From Metabacillus flavus (GTDB lineage Bacteria > Bacillota > Bacilli > Bacillales > Bacillaceae): 64,000 nt of DNA. The translations under genes were made by a program, and so were the position numbers. This document shows, in pieces, positions 1-8,105 of this stretch; positions within the stretch are counted from its first letter, which is position 1; each line of letters begins with the position of its first letter. The stretch is taken from positions 1,116,001-1,180,000 of the forward strand of contig NZ_JAGVRK010000001.1 in NCBI RefSeq assembly GCF_018283675.1, read 5' to 3'. The notes under the pieces are model-generated. The model was not told the origin of the DNA and did not search any database. It worked only from the letters and a program-made list of their open reading frames with translations.

Positions 1-185
1 CTATTGCGAGAGATGCCGGTGTAAAACAGTGCATCCTGACCCATTTGCCGCATTTTGGGAATCATGAAGAGTTACTTGCAGAAGCAAAGACCCTTTACAA
101 AGGTTCGCTGTCTTTAGCATCAAAAGGTTTAACATGGTACCGAGACGAAGGAGGAAAAGCGAATGGCCCAAATGCTGTTTATTGA
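1..185 (+). CDS. yhfI: MBL-fold metallo-hydrolase, YhfI-like (C-terminal end only)
   Basis: The frame beginning at base 3 is open from the window edge to a TGA at 183-185 and encodes about 60 residues. It contains LTHLPHFGN followed by EAKTLYKG and LASKGLTW, which resembles the end of RNase Z-like metallo-beta-lactamase-fold hydrolases, where this His-containing turn supplies a late metal ligand. Its end overlaps the start of the lipoate ligase gene by 23 bases, so the two are probably translationally coupled. B. subtilis has yhfI directly before lplJ (yhfJ), which supports the name. The start lies outside the window and the substrate is unknown. Confidence 0.75.
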   Translation, partial: IARDAGVKQCILTHLPHFGNHEELLAEAKTLYKGSLSLASKGLTWYRDEGGKANGPNAVY

Positions 186-1161
186 TAATAACCATATTAC
201 GGATCCAAGAATGAATCTGGCAATCGAGGAGTACTGCCTCAAAAATTTAGACCCCGAACAATCCTATCTGCTGTTTTACATAAATGAACCTTCCATCATC
301 ATTGGGAAAAATCAGAATACGATTGAAGAAATTAACACGAAATATGTGGAGGAACAGGGACTTCATGTAGTAAGAAGGCTCTCAGGCGGAGGCGCGGTAT
401 ATCATGACCTTGGCAACCTGAACTTCAGCTTTATCACGAAGGATGATGGTGACAGCTTTCATAACTTCAAGAAATTCACCGAACCGGTGATTGAAGCGCT
501 GAAGAAACTTGGTGTTAACGCAGAACTCAGCGGACGGAATGATATCCTCGCTGAAGGCAGGAAAATCTCAGGCAATGCCCAGTTCACAACGCGAGGAAGA
601 ATGTTCAGTCATGGAACGCTCCTGTTCGATTCTGAAATGGAGAATGTCGTGTCTGCCCTCGTCGTGAAAAAAGATAAGATTGAATCAAAAGGGATAAAAT
701 CGATACGCAGCCGCGTTGCAAACATCAGTGAGTTTTTGGAAAAGAAAATCACAATCGAAGAATTCAGATCGCTCTTGCTCAGCTATATTTTTGATACAAA
801 CGGGGAAGTCCCTCAATATGTCTTAACAGAAGATGATTGGGACAAGATCCGCAAACTTTCAGAAGAACGCTATCAAAATTGGGAGTGGAATTACGGAAAG
901 TCTCCGAAGTTCAATCTTCAGCACTCCCATCGCTTCCCAGTCGGACAAATTGATGTCCGGATGGAAGTAAGCAAAGGAATCATCCATGAGTGCAAAATCT
1001 ACGGGGATTTCTTCGGCGTAGGCGATGTTGCTGAAATTGAGGAGCTGTTGACGGGAGCCCGCTATGAAAAATCCGAGCTTGATAAGCTGATGAGACCAGT
1101 CAATGTCCAGCAGTATTTCGGAAATGTATCGAAGGAACAGTTTTTAGATTTGCTTTATTAA
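163..1161 (+). CDS. lplJ: Lipoate--protein ligase
   Basis: A cytoplasmic enzyme that uses ATP to activate free lipoate and attach it to lipoyl domains of 2-oxoacid dehydrogenases and glycine cleavage H protein. The 332 residues match the usual LplJ length (about 331). Visible are the ligase signature RRLSGGGAVYHDLGNLNFSF near residues 71-90 and the GRKISGNAQ segment near residue 129, which holds the catalytic lysine, followed by the C-terminal accessory domain. The ATG at 163 has a GAAGGAGG ribosome-binding site at 147-154. It overlaps the yhfI end, as in the B. subtilis order yhfI-yhfJ. A hairpin terminator follows directly. Confidence 0.95.
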   Translation: MAQMLFIDNNHITDPRMNLAIEEYCLKNLDPEQSYLLFYINEPSIIIGKNQNTIEEINTKYVEEQGLHVVRRLSGGGAVYHDLGNLNFSFITKDDGDSFHNFKKFTEPVIEALKKLGVNAELSGRNDILAEGRKISGNAQFTTRGRMFSHGTLLFDSEMENVVSALVVKKDKIESKGIKSIRSRVANISEFLEKKITIEEFRSLLLSYIFDTNGEVPQYVLTEDDWDKIRKLSEERYQNWEWNYGKSPKFNLQHSHRFPVGQIDVRMEVSKGIIHECKIYGDFFGVGDVAEIEELLTGARYEKSELDKLMRPVNVQQYFGNVSKEQFLDLLY

Positions 1162-1168
1162 ACGGGTG

Positions 1169-1207
1169 ACTGGCGTAAAAGGGATTCCTTTTACGGCAGT
1201 TTTTTTG
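1169..1207 (+). terminator. Intrinsic terminator after lplJ
   Basis: A stem formed by CTGGCGTAAAAGG and its near complement CCTTTTACGGCAG is followed by a run of seven T. It sits 8 bases after the lplJ stop codon. Confidence 0.85.
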
Positions 1208-1223
1208 TGAGGAAAGGTGAGGT

Positions 1224-1352
1224 GGTGCCTGACCCGCGATTCTTCACCGCAATGGGGGACAGAGACAGAGGCTATTGAACCCTTGTGTATCAACAGATTG
1301 AAGAGAGCGGTGCCAGAGCTTTAGTACGGTGAAATTTTTGGGGACTGACACG
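1224..1352. repeat. 129-bp interspersed repeat, copy A
   Basis: The unit begins with GGTGCCTGACCC and ends with GGGACTGACAC, so its ends are imperfect inverted repeats. Inside it carries TTCACCGCA plus a GGGGGACAGAG box near the left and CTTTAGTACGGTGAAAT near the right; TTCACCG and CGGTGAA are complementary, so the unit could fold. It abuts copy B in the same orientation, and two more copies lie near 6.8-7.0 kb. No open frame is associated. It resembles REP-like or small miniature inverted-repeat sequences, but I cannot assign a family. Confidence 0.8.
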
Positions 1353-1480
1353 GTGCCAGTCCCGTTCTTCTTCACCGCAGCGGGGGACAGAGACGCAGGC
1401 CGCTGAATCCTTACGTATCAACAGTTTGAAGTGGGTGGTGCCAGAGCTTTAGTACGGTAAAATATTTGGGGACTGGCACC
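1352..1480. repeat. 129-bp interspersed repeat, copy B
   Basis: Begins with GGTGCCAGTCCC and ends with GGGACTGGCACC, a perfect 12-bp terminal inverted repeat. The internal boxes TTCACCGCAGCGGGGGACAG and CCAGAGCTTTAGTACGGT match copy A in order and spacing. It shares its first base with the end of copy A, giving a head-to-tail pair. Confidence 0.85.
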
Positions 1481-1593
1481 ACCACCGCCACTGTCATCAA
1501 ATAATTCTTTCCTCTGCGTTCTAATCAATAATTTTCAGCAACTCGTCTTACCGTTTCCTGCTGTGACTTGTTAAGCTTCCGCCTTCCTTACTT

Positions 1594-1619
1594 AGATTCA
1601 AAATTCTCGAAGCGGGTAT
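1594..1619 (+). promoter_or_regulatory. Candidate SigB promoter of ydaP
   Basis: AGATTCAA at 1594-1601 and GGGTAT at 1614-1619, separated by 12 bases, resemble the general-stress SigB consensus (GTTTAA, 12-15 bases, GGGTAT). The -10 is exact; the -35 has two differences. B. subtilis ydaP is a known SigB-dependent gene, which fits, but the call rests on pattern only. The rest of 1481-1662 holds nothing else I recognise except a short GAAAG/CTTTC inverted repeat at 1624-1638. Confidence 0.45.
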
Positions 1620-1662
1620 TGAAGAAAGTAAGCTTTCTCGATATAGAAAGGGATGAAATATC

Positions 1663-3378
1663 ATGGCGAGAACTGGGGAAATCATGGCTGAGATCCTGGA
1701 AAAGTGGGAAATCGACCACCTTTACGGAATGCCGGGGGATTCCATTAATGAGTTTGTAGAAGAATTAAGAAAAGCGAAAAACGAATTGCGATTTTATCAG
1801 GTTAGGCATGAAGAGGTGGGGGCCCTTGCAGCGTCTGCCTATGCAAAGCTCACAGGAAAAATTGGAGTCTGTCTTTCTATTGCAGGGCCAGGAGCCATTC
1901 ATTTGCTTAACGGACTATATGATGCAAAAGCCGACGGCGCTCCTGTATTGGTATTGGCAGGGCAGGTACATAGCACACAGGTAGGAACCGACGCCTTTCA
2001 GGAAGTCAATTTGGAGCGTATGTTTGATGATGTCGCCGTATATAACAAGCGTGCCGAATCCCACGAGCAGCTGCCGGATATGCTGAATCAGGCAATCCGA
2101 ACAGCTTATGCTGAAAATGGGGTGGCTGTTTTAATTGTGCCGGACGATCTGTTTGCTGAAAAAGCGGAATGGGATCAGCCCTTAACTTCAGATATATTAG
2201 CAGATACAACCGGATTCCCTGATCAAAAAGACATGAAGCTTGCTGCAGAAATGATTGAGCGGGCCAAGCGTCCTGTTATTCTCGCAGGAAAAGGCGCGCT
2301 CGGGGCAAAAGAGGAATTGGCCTTATTTGCCGAAAAAATCGGCGCACCTGTCGCCGTTTCCCTTCCAGGGAAAGGCGCGATTCCTGATTTGCATCCGCAT
2401 TGCCTTGGGCATATTGGCCAGCTTGGGACAAAGCAATCCTATCAGGCGATGCAGGAAACCGATTTGCTGATTATGATCGGAACGTCTTATCCTTACCGGG
2501 AGTTTTTGCCGGACAGGGCGGACGCGATTCAGATTGATCGTGAGACAAAGTTTATTGGCAAGCGGTATCCGGTTGCCTGCGGGCTAAATGGTGATTCCAA
2601 ACGAGTCTTGGAGGCGCTGACGGCAACCGTTTCTTATAAAGAGGACCGGAAGTTTCTCGAAGAAAGTCAAAAGAGGATGAAAAGCTGGAGGAAGGAAATC
2701 GAAAAAGATAAATCAGAAAAAACCGATCAGCTCATGCCCCCGCAGGTCATGGCAGAAGTTCAGCAGGTTCTTGATGACGACGCGATTCTGTCCGTTGACG
2801 TCGGAAATGTTACAGTCTGGGCGGCGCGGTATCTTGACCTCGATCGTCAAAAAATGGTCATTTCAAGCTGGCTTGCAACCATGGGCTGCGGTCTTCCGGG
2901 TGCAATAGCTGCCAAGATTGCCGAACCGGATAAGCAGGTTTGGGCGTTCTGCGGAGATGGCGGTTTTTCAATGGTCATGCATGATTTTGTAACAGCCGTC
3001 CGCTACAAACTGCCCATCGTCATCGTTATTTTCAATAACCAGAAGCTCGGTATGATTCATTACGAGCAGCAGGAAATGGGCCACATTGAATATGGAACCG
3101 AGCTCGGCAGCATAGATTTCGCAAAGTTCGCGGAGGCATGCGGCGGAATCGGGGCCCGCATCCAAAACCGCGAGGAAATGAGGCTGGCTCTCAAGCAGGC
3201 GCTCAAAGCTGATAAACCTGTGATTCTGGATGTTCAAGTTGAAGAAGAACCGCCTCTTCCGGGAAATATATCATACGGTCAAGCTATTCATTACACTGAA
3301 TATATGGTGAAGAAATTCTTTTCCGATAAAAGTGTGACGATTCCTCCCATTGGTAAAAGCATCAAGAGGTTGTTTTAA
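1663..3378 (+). CDS. ydaP: Thiamine-diphosphate-dependent pyruvate oxidase family protein
   Basis: Likely a pyruvate oxidase or decarboxylating oxidase related to B. subtilis YdaP, using thiamine diphosphate and probably FAD. The 571 residues have the three-domain layout of the family: N-terminal pyrimidine-binding domain with the catalytic glutamate in RHEEVGAL (E50), a central FAD/structural domain, and a C-terminal diphosphate-binding domain with GDGGF at about 431-435 followed by the magnesium-binding Asn in IFNNQKLGM. The start at 1663 has a purine-rich site (AGAAAGGGATG) upstream; a longer frame from 1568 in another register is a shadow. Monocistronic, with a terminator after it and a SigB-like promoter before it. 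The exact substrate cannot be read from sequence; acetolactate synthase-type activity is an alternative but less likely given the length and gene context. Confidence 0.8.
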   Translation: MARTGEIMAEILEKWEIDHLYGMPGDSINEFVEELRKAKNELRFYQVRHEEVGALAASAYAKLTGKIGVCLSIAGPGAIHLLNGLYDAKADGAPVLVLAGQVHSTQVGTDAFQEVNLERMFDDVAVYNKRAESHEQLPDMLNQAIRTAYAENGVAVLIVPDDLFAEKAEWDQPLTSDILADTTGFPDQKDMKLAAEMIERAKRPVILAGKGALGAKEELALFAEKIGAPVAVSLPGKGAIPDLHPHCLGHIGQLGTKQSYQAMQETDLLIMIGTSYPYREFLPDRADAIQIDRETKFIGKRYPVACGLNGDSKRVLEALTATVSYKEDRKFLEESQKRMKSWRKEIEKDKSEKTDQLMPPQVMAEVQQVLDDDAILSVDVGNVTVWAARYLDLDRQKMVISSWLATMGCGLPGAIAAKIAEPDKQVWAFCGDGGFSMVMHDFVTAVRYKLPIVIVIFNNQKLGMIHYEQQEMGHIEYGTELGSIDFAKFAEACGGIGARIQNREEMRLALKQALKADKPVILDVQVEEEPPLPGNISYGQAIHYTEYMVKKFFSDKSVTIPPIGKSIKRLF

Positions 3379-3406
3379 AGAAAAGCCTGCGGGTTTTTCT
3401 TTTTTG
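3378..3406 (+). terminator. Intrinsic terminator after ydaP
   Basis: AGAAAAGCC, a 3-base loop TGC, then GGGTTTTTCT and a T run form a compact hairpin starting at the ydaP stop codon. The remaining bases to 3568 are AT-rich and hold no feature I recognise. Confidence 0.75.
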
Positions 3407-3568
3407 TTTTATGAGATTTTCGCAAACTATGTGCTTTGAATAGATAGGCTAAACAATTTTGTCAAATAATCAATTTTAAAGAATCTTTTATACAAGAAGG
3501 ATTATTTTTGAAAAATTCCGCCTTTTTCCATGTTAAAATGGAATTATCAAGAAATCGGGAGGCGGAAA

Positions 3569-4216
3569 ATGACATTTTTAACATGGATAGGTATGTTATT
3601 GCTTGCTGTGCTGATCTTTATGGTTATCAGGCTTCATGAATCGGTTAGAAGAAAAATTGCCATTGGAGCCGCTGGAATTCTTGCTGTTTTTTTCCTCATG
3701 CTCGACCAGCCGGCGACAAGCAGACAAGCCTCTGTGATAGAGGAAACGCCGGTAAAGACAGATCCCTCTTCTGACGAAGAAATTCAGAAGCTAAAGCAGC
3801 AGCTGGAGGAGGCTGAGAGCAAGAAAAAGGAAAATGAACAAGTCGCTGAAACGCTGAAGCAGCAGCTGGCTGATGCAGAAGCGAAAAAAACGGAGGACAT
3901 TCAGGCAGCCGTTAAAGCAGCGGAAGAGAAAATGGCTAAAGCTCATCAGGAAGAGATGAAGCAGGTTCTGGATCATGCCTTCAAGCAGTCAAATGAAAAA
4001 GCAGAGCCTGTCCAAGCCTATGATGACAGTACCGGTGATCCTGAAACACCGTCGGATAAGCCTTCCGAATTCGATCCTTTTGGGCCTGATTTGGATTGCG
4101 GAGACTTTCCGTCACAGGCGGATGCACAGTCTGTTTATGAGACTGCCGGAGGGCCGGGGAAGGATCCGCATGATTTGGACCGCGATAATGATGGAATGGC
4201 TTGTGATGTCAACTAA
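3569..4216 (+). CDS. Membrane-anchored coiled-coil protein with C-terminal Excalibur domain
   Basis: The 215-residue product starts at ATG 3569 behind GGGAGGCGG; an upstream in-frame ATG at 3530 lacks a ribosome-binding site. Two hydrophobic stretches (about residues 3-22 and 30-46) suggest membrane anchoring. A charged region rich in Lys, Glu and Gln (about 70-135) has the heptad look of a coiled coil. The last 45 residues form an Excalibur domain: DLDCGDF, then QADAQSVYE, then DPHDLDRDNDGMACD, with the paired cysteines and an EF-hand-like Asp-rich loop that probably binds calcium. Excalibur domains are common on extracellular proteins of firmicutes, sometimes fused to nucleases. No catalytic domain is visible here; function unknown. 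Confidence 0.75.
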   Translation: MTFLTWIGMLLLAVLIFMVIRLHESVRRKIAIGAAGILAVFFLMLDQPATSRQASVIEETPVKTDPSSDEEIQKLKQQLEEAESKKKENEQVAETLKQQLADAEAKKTEDIQAAVKAAEEKMAKAHQEEMKQVLDHAFKQSNEKAEPVQAYDDSTGDPETPSDKPSEFDPFGPDLDCGDFPSQADAQSVYETAGGPGKDPHDLDRDNDGMACDVN

Positions 4217-4302
4217 GCTCTCCATTTTTAGGAATATAGTCGGTTTTATCCCTTGTTCAATTCGTTTTCTTTTAATATAATATATTTAGAATTTTTTTAA
4301 AA

Positions 4303-4326
4303 TATAATGAATGACTATTCATTCAT
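4303..4326 (+). promoter_or_regulatory. FadR operator overlapping the -10 of the lcfB promoter
   Basis: ATGAATGACTATTCATTCAT at 4307-4326 is a nearly perfect palindrome and matches the operator of the Bacillus TetR-type fatty acid degradation repressor FadR (TGAATGA, spacer, TCATTCA). TATAAT at 4303-4308 overlaps its left edge, so FadR binding would block RNA polymerase; long-chain acyl-CoA relieves FadR in B. subtilis. The -35 region is poor. Confidence 0.8.
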
Positions 4327-4343
4327 TGTTAGGGGTTGGGAGA

Positions 4344-5906
4344 ATGAATGTAAGTTCACGGTTATCTGAAACAGCTGGGCAATATGGGGAAAAGCCAGCT
4401 TATTATTTTGAAGGGCAAGCTGTTTCTTACAGTCAGCTTGATGGGATGGTCAGCCAGTTTGCAGCCAGTCTGCAATCGATGGGTATTGAAAAAGGAGATC
4501 ATGTAGCGTTATTGCTTGGAAATTCTCCATATTTTGTTATTGGTATGTATGGGGCATTAAGAGCAGGTGCAACCGTTATTCCGGTGAATCCGATTTATAC
4601 GCCGGCTGAGATTGGGTATATCCTGAGCAATGGAGATGTTAAAGGGGTCATTGCACTGGATTTGCTGCTGCCGATGTTTGAGCAAATGGATGCGCAGCTC
4701 CCTGTACTTGAGCATATTATTGTTTGTGAAACTCCTCCATCAGAGAATAAGCAATTTAATCTGGAGAACGCATCGATTCGGCCAAAAATGAAATCGTTTA
4801 CAAGTATGCTGTCAGCTAGCAGTACGGGTTATAGCCATCCAGAGCTTGAGCCAGAGGATCTTGCAGTTATTTTATATACATCGGGTACAACTGGGAAACC
4901 GAAGGGCGCGATGCTAACTCATAAAAATATTTACAGCAACGCATCAGATGTTGCCGCGTATTTAAAAATGAATGACCAAGACAAAGTCGTTGCAACTCTG
5001 CCGATGTTTCATGTCTTTTGCCTGACAGTGTCCTTAAATGCTCCGCTAATGAACGGTGCTTCGCTCATTATTGTGCCGCGGTTCAGCCCTAAAGAGGTCT
5101 TCAGGCTGATCAAGGAGTATAAGGCAACCGTGTTTGCGGGAGTGCCGACCATGTATAACTTTATGCTCCAATATGAAAATGGACTTCAGGAAGATGTTGA
5201 GTCATTAAGGCTGTGCATTTCCGGAGGAGCCTCCATGCCCGTTGCGCTCCTGAAGGGCTTCGAACAAAAATTCAAAGTCGTTATTTCAGAGGGATACGGA
5301 TTATCTGAGGCATCACCGGTAACGTGCTTTAATCCTCTGGACCGTCCGCGAAAAGCCGGTTCAATCGGAATGAATATCCTAAACGTTGAGAACAAAGTGG
5401 TGAACGAACTTGGCGAGGAACTCCCTCCGAATCAAGTGGGAGAACTGATTGTGAAAGGGCCCAATATTATGAAGGGCTATTATAAAATGCCCGAGGAAAC
5501 CGCCCACACCATTCGTGACGGGTGGCTCTATACGGGTGACCTTGCCAGAATGGATGAGGAAGGCTACTTCTACATCGTCGACCGCAAAAAGGACATGATT
5601 ATTGTCGGCGGGTATAATGTATATCCGCGCGAGGTAGAAGAGGTGTATTACAACCATCCTGAAATTACAGAGGCTGCGGTGCTTGGAATACCGGACCCAG
5701 AGCAGGGGGAAGCGGTTCTGTGCTACATAGTGACGACCAATCCGGATTTAACAGGAGAGGCCCTGATCGAGTATGGAAAGGGCCAGCTTGCCAAATACAA
5801 AGTTCCGTCCGTCATCGAATTTTTGGATGAACTGCCTAAAAATACAACCGGAAAAATCCTCCGCCGTGCACTCAAGGAGCAAGTGGCAGAGCGATCGCGA
5901 TTATGA
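4344..5906 (+). CDS. lcfB: Long-chain acyl-CoA synthetase (fatty acid--CoA ligase)
   Basis: Activates fatty acids to acyl-CoA with ATP, the entry step of beta-oxidation, at the inner face of the membrane. The 520 residues contain the AMP-binding motif [12 protein letters not shown] at 178-189, the [10 protein letters not shown] motif, the YTGDLA motif and [20 protein letters not shown], with the catalytic lysine near the C-terminus in [11 protein letters not shown]. It is closely similar to B. subtilis LcfB (YhfL), which has the same neighbourhood after lplJ. The start at ATG 4344 aligns with LcfB and has a GGGG site at 4332-4335; an upstream in-frame start at 4311 lies inside the operator. 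The stop overlaps the next gene by four bases (ATGA), forming a two-gene beta-oxidation operon under a FadR box. Confidence 0.93.
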   Translation: MNVSSRLSETAGQYGEKPAYYFEGQAVSYSQLDGMVSQFAASLQSMGIEKGDHVALLLGNSPYFVIGMYGALRAGATVIPVNPIYTPAEIGYILSNGDVKGVIALDLLLPMFEQMDAQLPVLEHIIVCETPPSENKQFNLENASIRPKMKSFTSMLSASSTGYSHPELEPEDLAVILYTSGTTGKPKGAMLTHKNIYSNASDVAAYLKMNDQDKVVATLPMFHVFCLTVSLNAPLMNGASLIIVPRFSPKEVFRLIKEYKATVFAGVPTMYNFMLQYENGLQEDVESLRLCISGGASMPVALLKGFEQKFKVVISEGYGLSEASPVTCFNPLDRPRKAGSIGMNILNVENKVVNELGEELPPNQVGELIVKGPNIMKGYYKMPEETAHTIRDGWLYTGDLARMDEEGYFYIVDRKKDMIIVGGYNVYPREVEEVYYNHPEITEAAVLGIPDPEQGEAVLCYIVTTNPDLTGEALIEYGKGQLAKYKVPSVIEFLDELPKNTTGKILRRALKEQVAERSRL

Positions 5907-6679
5907 GTCTGATTGATTTTTCAAAGGTAAATGGTATAGCCCATATCACCATTAATCGTCCGGACGTACTGAACTGTTTCAGCTACCAGACGCTGCTTGA
6001 TCTGGAACAGGCAGTGGAAGAAATCCGGATTGACCGGGAAATTCGAACAGTCATTATCAGAGGCGCCGGAGAAAAAGCGTTTAGTGCAGGAGCGGATCTG
6101 AAGGAAAGAAAGACACTCACAGATGAACAGGTGAAACGGAATCTGTTTAAAATGGGCGAAGTGCTGACTAAAATAGAACAGCTTCCTCAGCCTGTCATTG
6201 CGGCTATTAACGGCTTTGCATTCGGCGGAGGACTGGAGCTTGCATTAGCCTGCGATTTCCGGATTATGTCTGATCATACGCAAATTGGCCTTACCGAAAC
6301 AGGACTTGGAATTATACCAGGAGCTGGCGGAACACAGCGCCTGCCGAGATTGATCGGTACGTCCAAAGCACTCGAACTAATTGTAAAAGCGAAAAAATTG
6401 AATGCAGCGGATGCGCTTGCTTACGGTTTAATTAATGAAGCCGTTCCATCTGAGCAGCTGATGGATACGTGCATGGATTGGTCCGCAGCTATCGCCCAAA
6501 ACGCGCCTATTGCGGTGCAGCAGGCTAAGTTCGCTGTGAAAAATGGAATGAATACTGATTTGCAGACAGGCATGCAGATTGAACGGAAGGCATACGAAGT
6601 AACAATTCCAACGGAGGACCGGTTAGAAGCGCTTCAGGCATTCAGCGAGAAACGCAAACCGGAGTTTAAAGGAAAATAA
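5903..6679 (+). CDS. Enoyl-CoA hydratase/isomerase family protein
   Basis: A 258-residue crotonase-family enzyme, probably hydrating trans-2-enoyl-CoA in fatty acid oxidation. The oxyanion-hole segments [11 protein letters not shown] (about 57-67) and [17 protein letters not shown] (about 98-114) are present, followed by [19 protein letters not shown], which carries a conserved catalytic-side glutamate and the GAGGTQRL signature. The ATG overlaps the lcfB stop (ATGA), so translation is coupled. This gene is not in the B. subtilis yhf locus, so it is either ancestral or recruited here. The substrate could also be another acyl-CoA. A terminator follows. Confidence 0.88.
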   Translation: MSLIDFSKVNGIAHITINRPDVLNCFSYQTLLDLEQAVEEIRIDREIRTVIIRGAGEKAFSAGADLKERKTLTDEQVKRNLFKMGEVLTKIEQLPQPVIAAINGFAFGGGLELALACDFRIMSDHTQIGLTETGLGIIPGAGGTQRLPRLIGTSKALELIVKAKKLNAADALAYGLINEAVPSEQLMDTCMDWSAAIAQNAPIAVQQAKFAVKNGMNTDLQTGMQIERKAYEVTIPTEDRLEALQAFSEKRKPEFKGK

Positions 6680-6689
6680 TGAAGGAACG

Positions 6690-6738
6690 GCTGGCTTAAA
6701 AAGGGGTAACGGTGCCTCTTTTTGGGGCAGCTTTTTTG
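6690..6738 (+). terminator. Intrinsic terminator of the lcfB operon
   Basis: GCTGGCTTAAAAAGGGG pairs imperfectly with CCTCTTTTTGGGGCAGC, then six T. It lies 10 bases after the enoyl-CoA hydratase stop. Confidence 0.75.
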
Positions 6739-6794
6739 TGCGGGGGCGGTGTGCAGTACATAGACCTTAGGGTTTCGCCGCTCAATCGGTGTGA

Positions 6795-6923
6795 GGTGCC
6801 AGACCCGTCATGCTTCACCGCATCAGGGGACAGAGGCACCATCCGATAAACCCTTGTGGCTCAATGGCTTTCGGAGGAGGTGCCGGAGCTTTAGTTCTGT
6901 AAAAACTTTGGGGACTGGCACGG
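6795..6923. repeat. 129-bp interspersed repeat, copy C
   Basis: Begins GGTGCCAGACCC and ends GGGACTGGCAC, with TTCACCGCATCAGGGGACAG and GAGCTTTAGTTCTGTAAAA inside, in the same order as copies A and B. It runs head-to-tail into copy D. It is the most diverged of the four in the right-hand box. Confidence 0.8.
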
Positions 6924-7049
6924 TGCCAGTCCCCTAATCCTTCACCGCAGCGGGGGACAGAGGCATCAGCCGATAAACCCTTATAGCCCAACGGTTTTCA
7001 AAGGAAGTACCAGAGCTTTAGTACGGTAAAATACTGGGGGACTGGCACC
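6922..7049. repeat. 129-bp interspersed repeat, copy D
   Basis: Begins GGTGCCAGTCCC and ends GGGACTGGCACC; TTCACCGCAGCGGGGGACAG and CCAGAGCTTTAGTACGGT are shared with copy B. This pair fills most of the 408-base space between the lcfB operon and the convergent lipoprotein gene. Confidence 0.85.
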
Positions 7050-7087
7050 ACTTCTTTGAGCTCCGACTTCCATCCTCTTTTCATTCC

Positions 7088-7459
7088 TCATTTCCCCCAA
7101 GCCTCATCTGCAATAGATGCAACATCAGGATCAGAATGAAAGTTGTAGTCTTTTATACGGCTGGTATCAAAAAACAGGGTCTCCTTTTTTCCTTCAAAAA
7201 GCTTGATTGAATAAGCATATCCGGCCCCTTTTTCCTGGTTTTTATCCGTTATGAATTTTACGTTTTTCAGTTTGGCAAGGAAATCTTTTACCTTTGATTT
7301 GTCCTTGATGTCCTTTGTTGTGCCATCTCCTTTTGTAAGGTAAACCGCGGTCACCTTATTCAAATCCTTCCCGTAAATTTCAGAAAATGTTTCGGTCTGA
7401 GGCTTACAGCCGGCTGCAATGCCTGCAAACAGAATCGCCGATATAAGAATTTTTCTCAT
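7088..7459 (-). CDS. Small lipoprotein of unknown function
   Basis: Encodes 123 residues with a short positively charged N-terminus, a hydrophobic core and a lipobox-like FAGIAAGC ending at Cys18, so it is probably an exported lipoprotein. The mature part (DLNKVTAVYLTKGDGTTK, VKDFLAKLKNVKF) looks like a compact alpha/beta domain. I do not recognise a named family. Its place after lcfB and before yhfN is that of B. subtilis yhfM, also a small membrane-linked protein, but similarity is not clear enough to transfer the name. AGGGGGGAG precedes the ATG. It is transcribed away from the cupin regulator. Confidence 0.65.
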   Translation of the reverse strand: MRKILISAILFAGIAAGCKPQTETFSEIYGKDLNKVTAVYLTKGDGTTKDIKDKSKVKDFLAKLKNVKFITDKNQEKGAGYAYSIKLFEGKKETLFFDTSRIKDYNFHSDPDVASIADEAWGK

Positions 7460-7484
7460 GAATCTCCCCCCCTAATAATCAAAC

Positions 7485-7513
7485 TTGTTCGAAAAATCAA
7501 ACAAATGTATACT
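7485..7513 (+). promoter_or_regulatory. SigA promoter of the cupin regulator-azlCD operon
   Basis: TTGTTC at 7485-7490 and TATACT at 7508-7513 with a 17-base spacer. It lies 27 bases before the start codon, giving a short leader. It sits in the divergent space with the lipoprotein gene. Confidence 0.6.
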
Positions 7514-7539
7514 ATATAAAACATTGTGAAGGAGCAGAG

Positions 7540-8091
7540 ATGATCGATATTCAAAAGCAGATTTCGATGAATCTAAAACGGATCCGTAAGATGAGGGGCT
7601 TGAGTCTGGACAGGGTTTCTGCCCTTTCCGGGGTGAGCAAAGGGATGCTCTCCCAAATTGAAAATGGGGATTCGAGCCCGACCGTGTCCACTCTTTGGAA
7701 AATTGCCAATTGTCTGGAAGTCTCCTTTTCTTCTTTAGTCGAAGAAAAAGAGAGTGAGGTTTCAGTTGTTAGGGGGATAGAAGCGGCGGCGATCAAAGGA
7801 AATGAAGATTTGTATCAAGTATTCTCCTATTTTCCTTACGAGGAATCCCGCCGTTTTGAAATTTACCGTATGGAGCTGCTGCCAGGCTGCCGTCAGGTAT
7901 CAGAACCGCACCATGGAGGAGCAGAGGAATATTTGTATTCGGCAGAAGGCAGTATTTCGGTTACAATTGGAAGCCGGGTAATCACCCTGGATAAAGGGGA
8001 TGCGTTGAGATTCAGGGCTCACGAGAATCATATTTATGAAAATATTACCAATTACAAGGCGGTTTGTCATCTGCTAATTTATTATCCATGA
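7540..8091 (+). CDS. XRE-family transcriptional regulator with C-terminal cupin domain
   Basis: A 183-residue regulator: helix-turn-helix at about residues 8-63 (MRGLSLDRVSALSGVSKG, LSQIENGDSSPTVSTLWKIA) and a cupin sensor domain from about 105 to the end, with the metal/ligand-type PHHGGAEEYLY and the GDALRF turn. Regulators of this build commonly sense small metabolites and control adjacent transport or amine/amino-acid catabolism genes. It lies 14 bases upstream of azlC on the same strand, so it probably controls azlCD and itself. In B. subtilis azlBCD is governed by an Lrp-type AzlB, so the regulator has been replaced here. GAAGGAG at 7528-7534 is the ribosome-binding site. Confidence 0.85.
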   Translation: MIDIQKQISMNLKRIRKMRGLSLDRVSALSGVSKGMLSQIENGDSSPTVSTLWKIANCLEVSFSSLVEEKESEVSVVRGIEAAAIKGNEDLYQVFSYFPYEESRRFEIYRMELLPGCRQVSEPHHGGAEEYLYSAEGSISVTIGSRVITLDKGDALRFRAHENHIYENITNYKAVCHLLIYYP

Positions 8092-8105
8092 TAGGAGGGG
8101 ATCGT

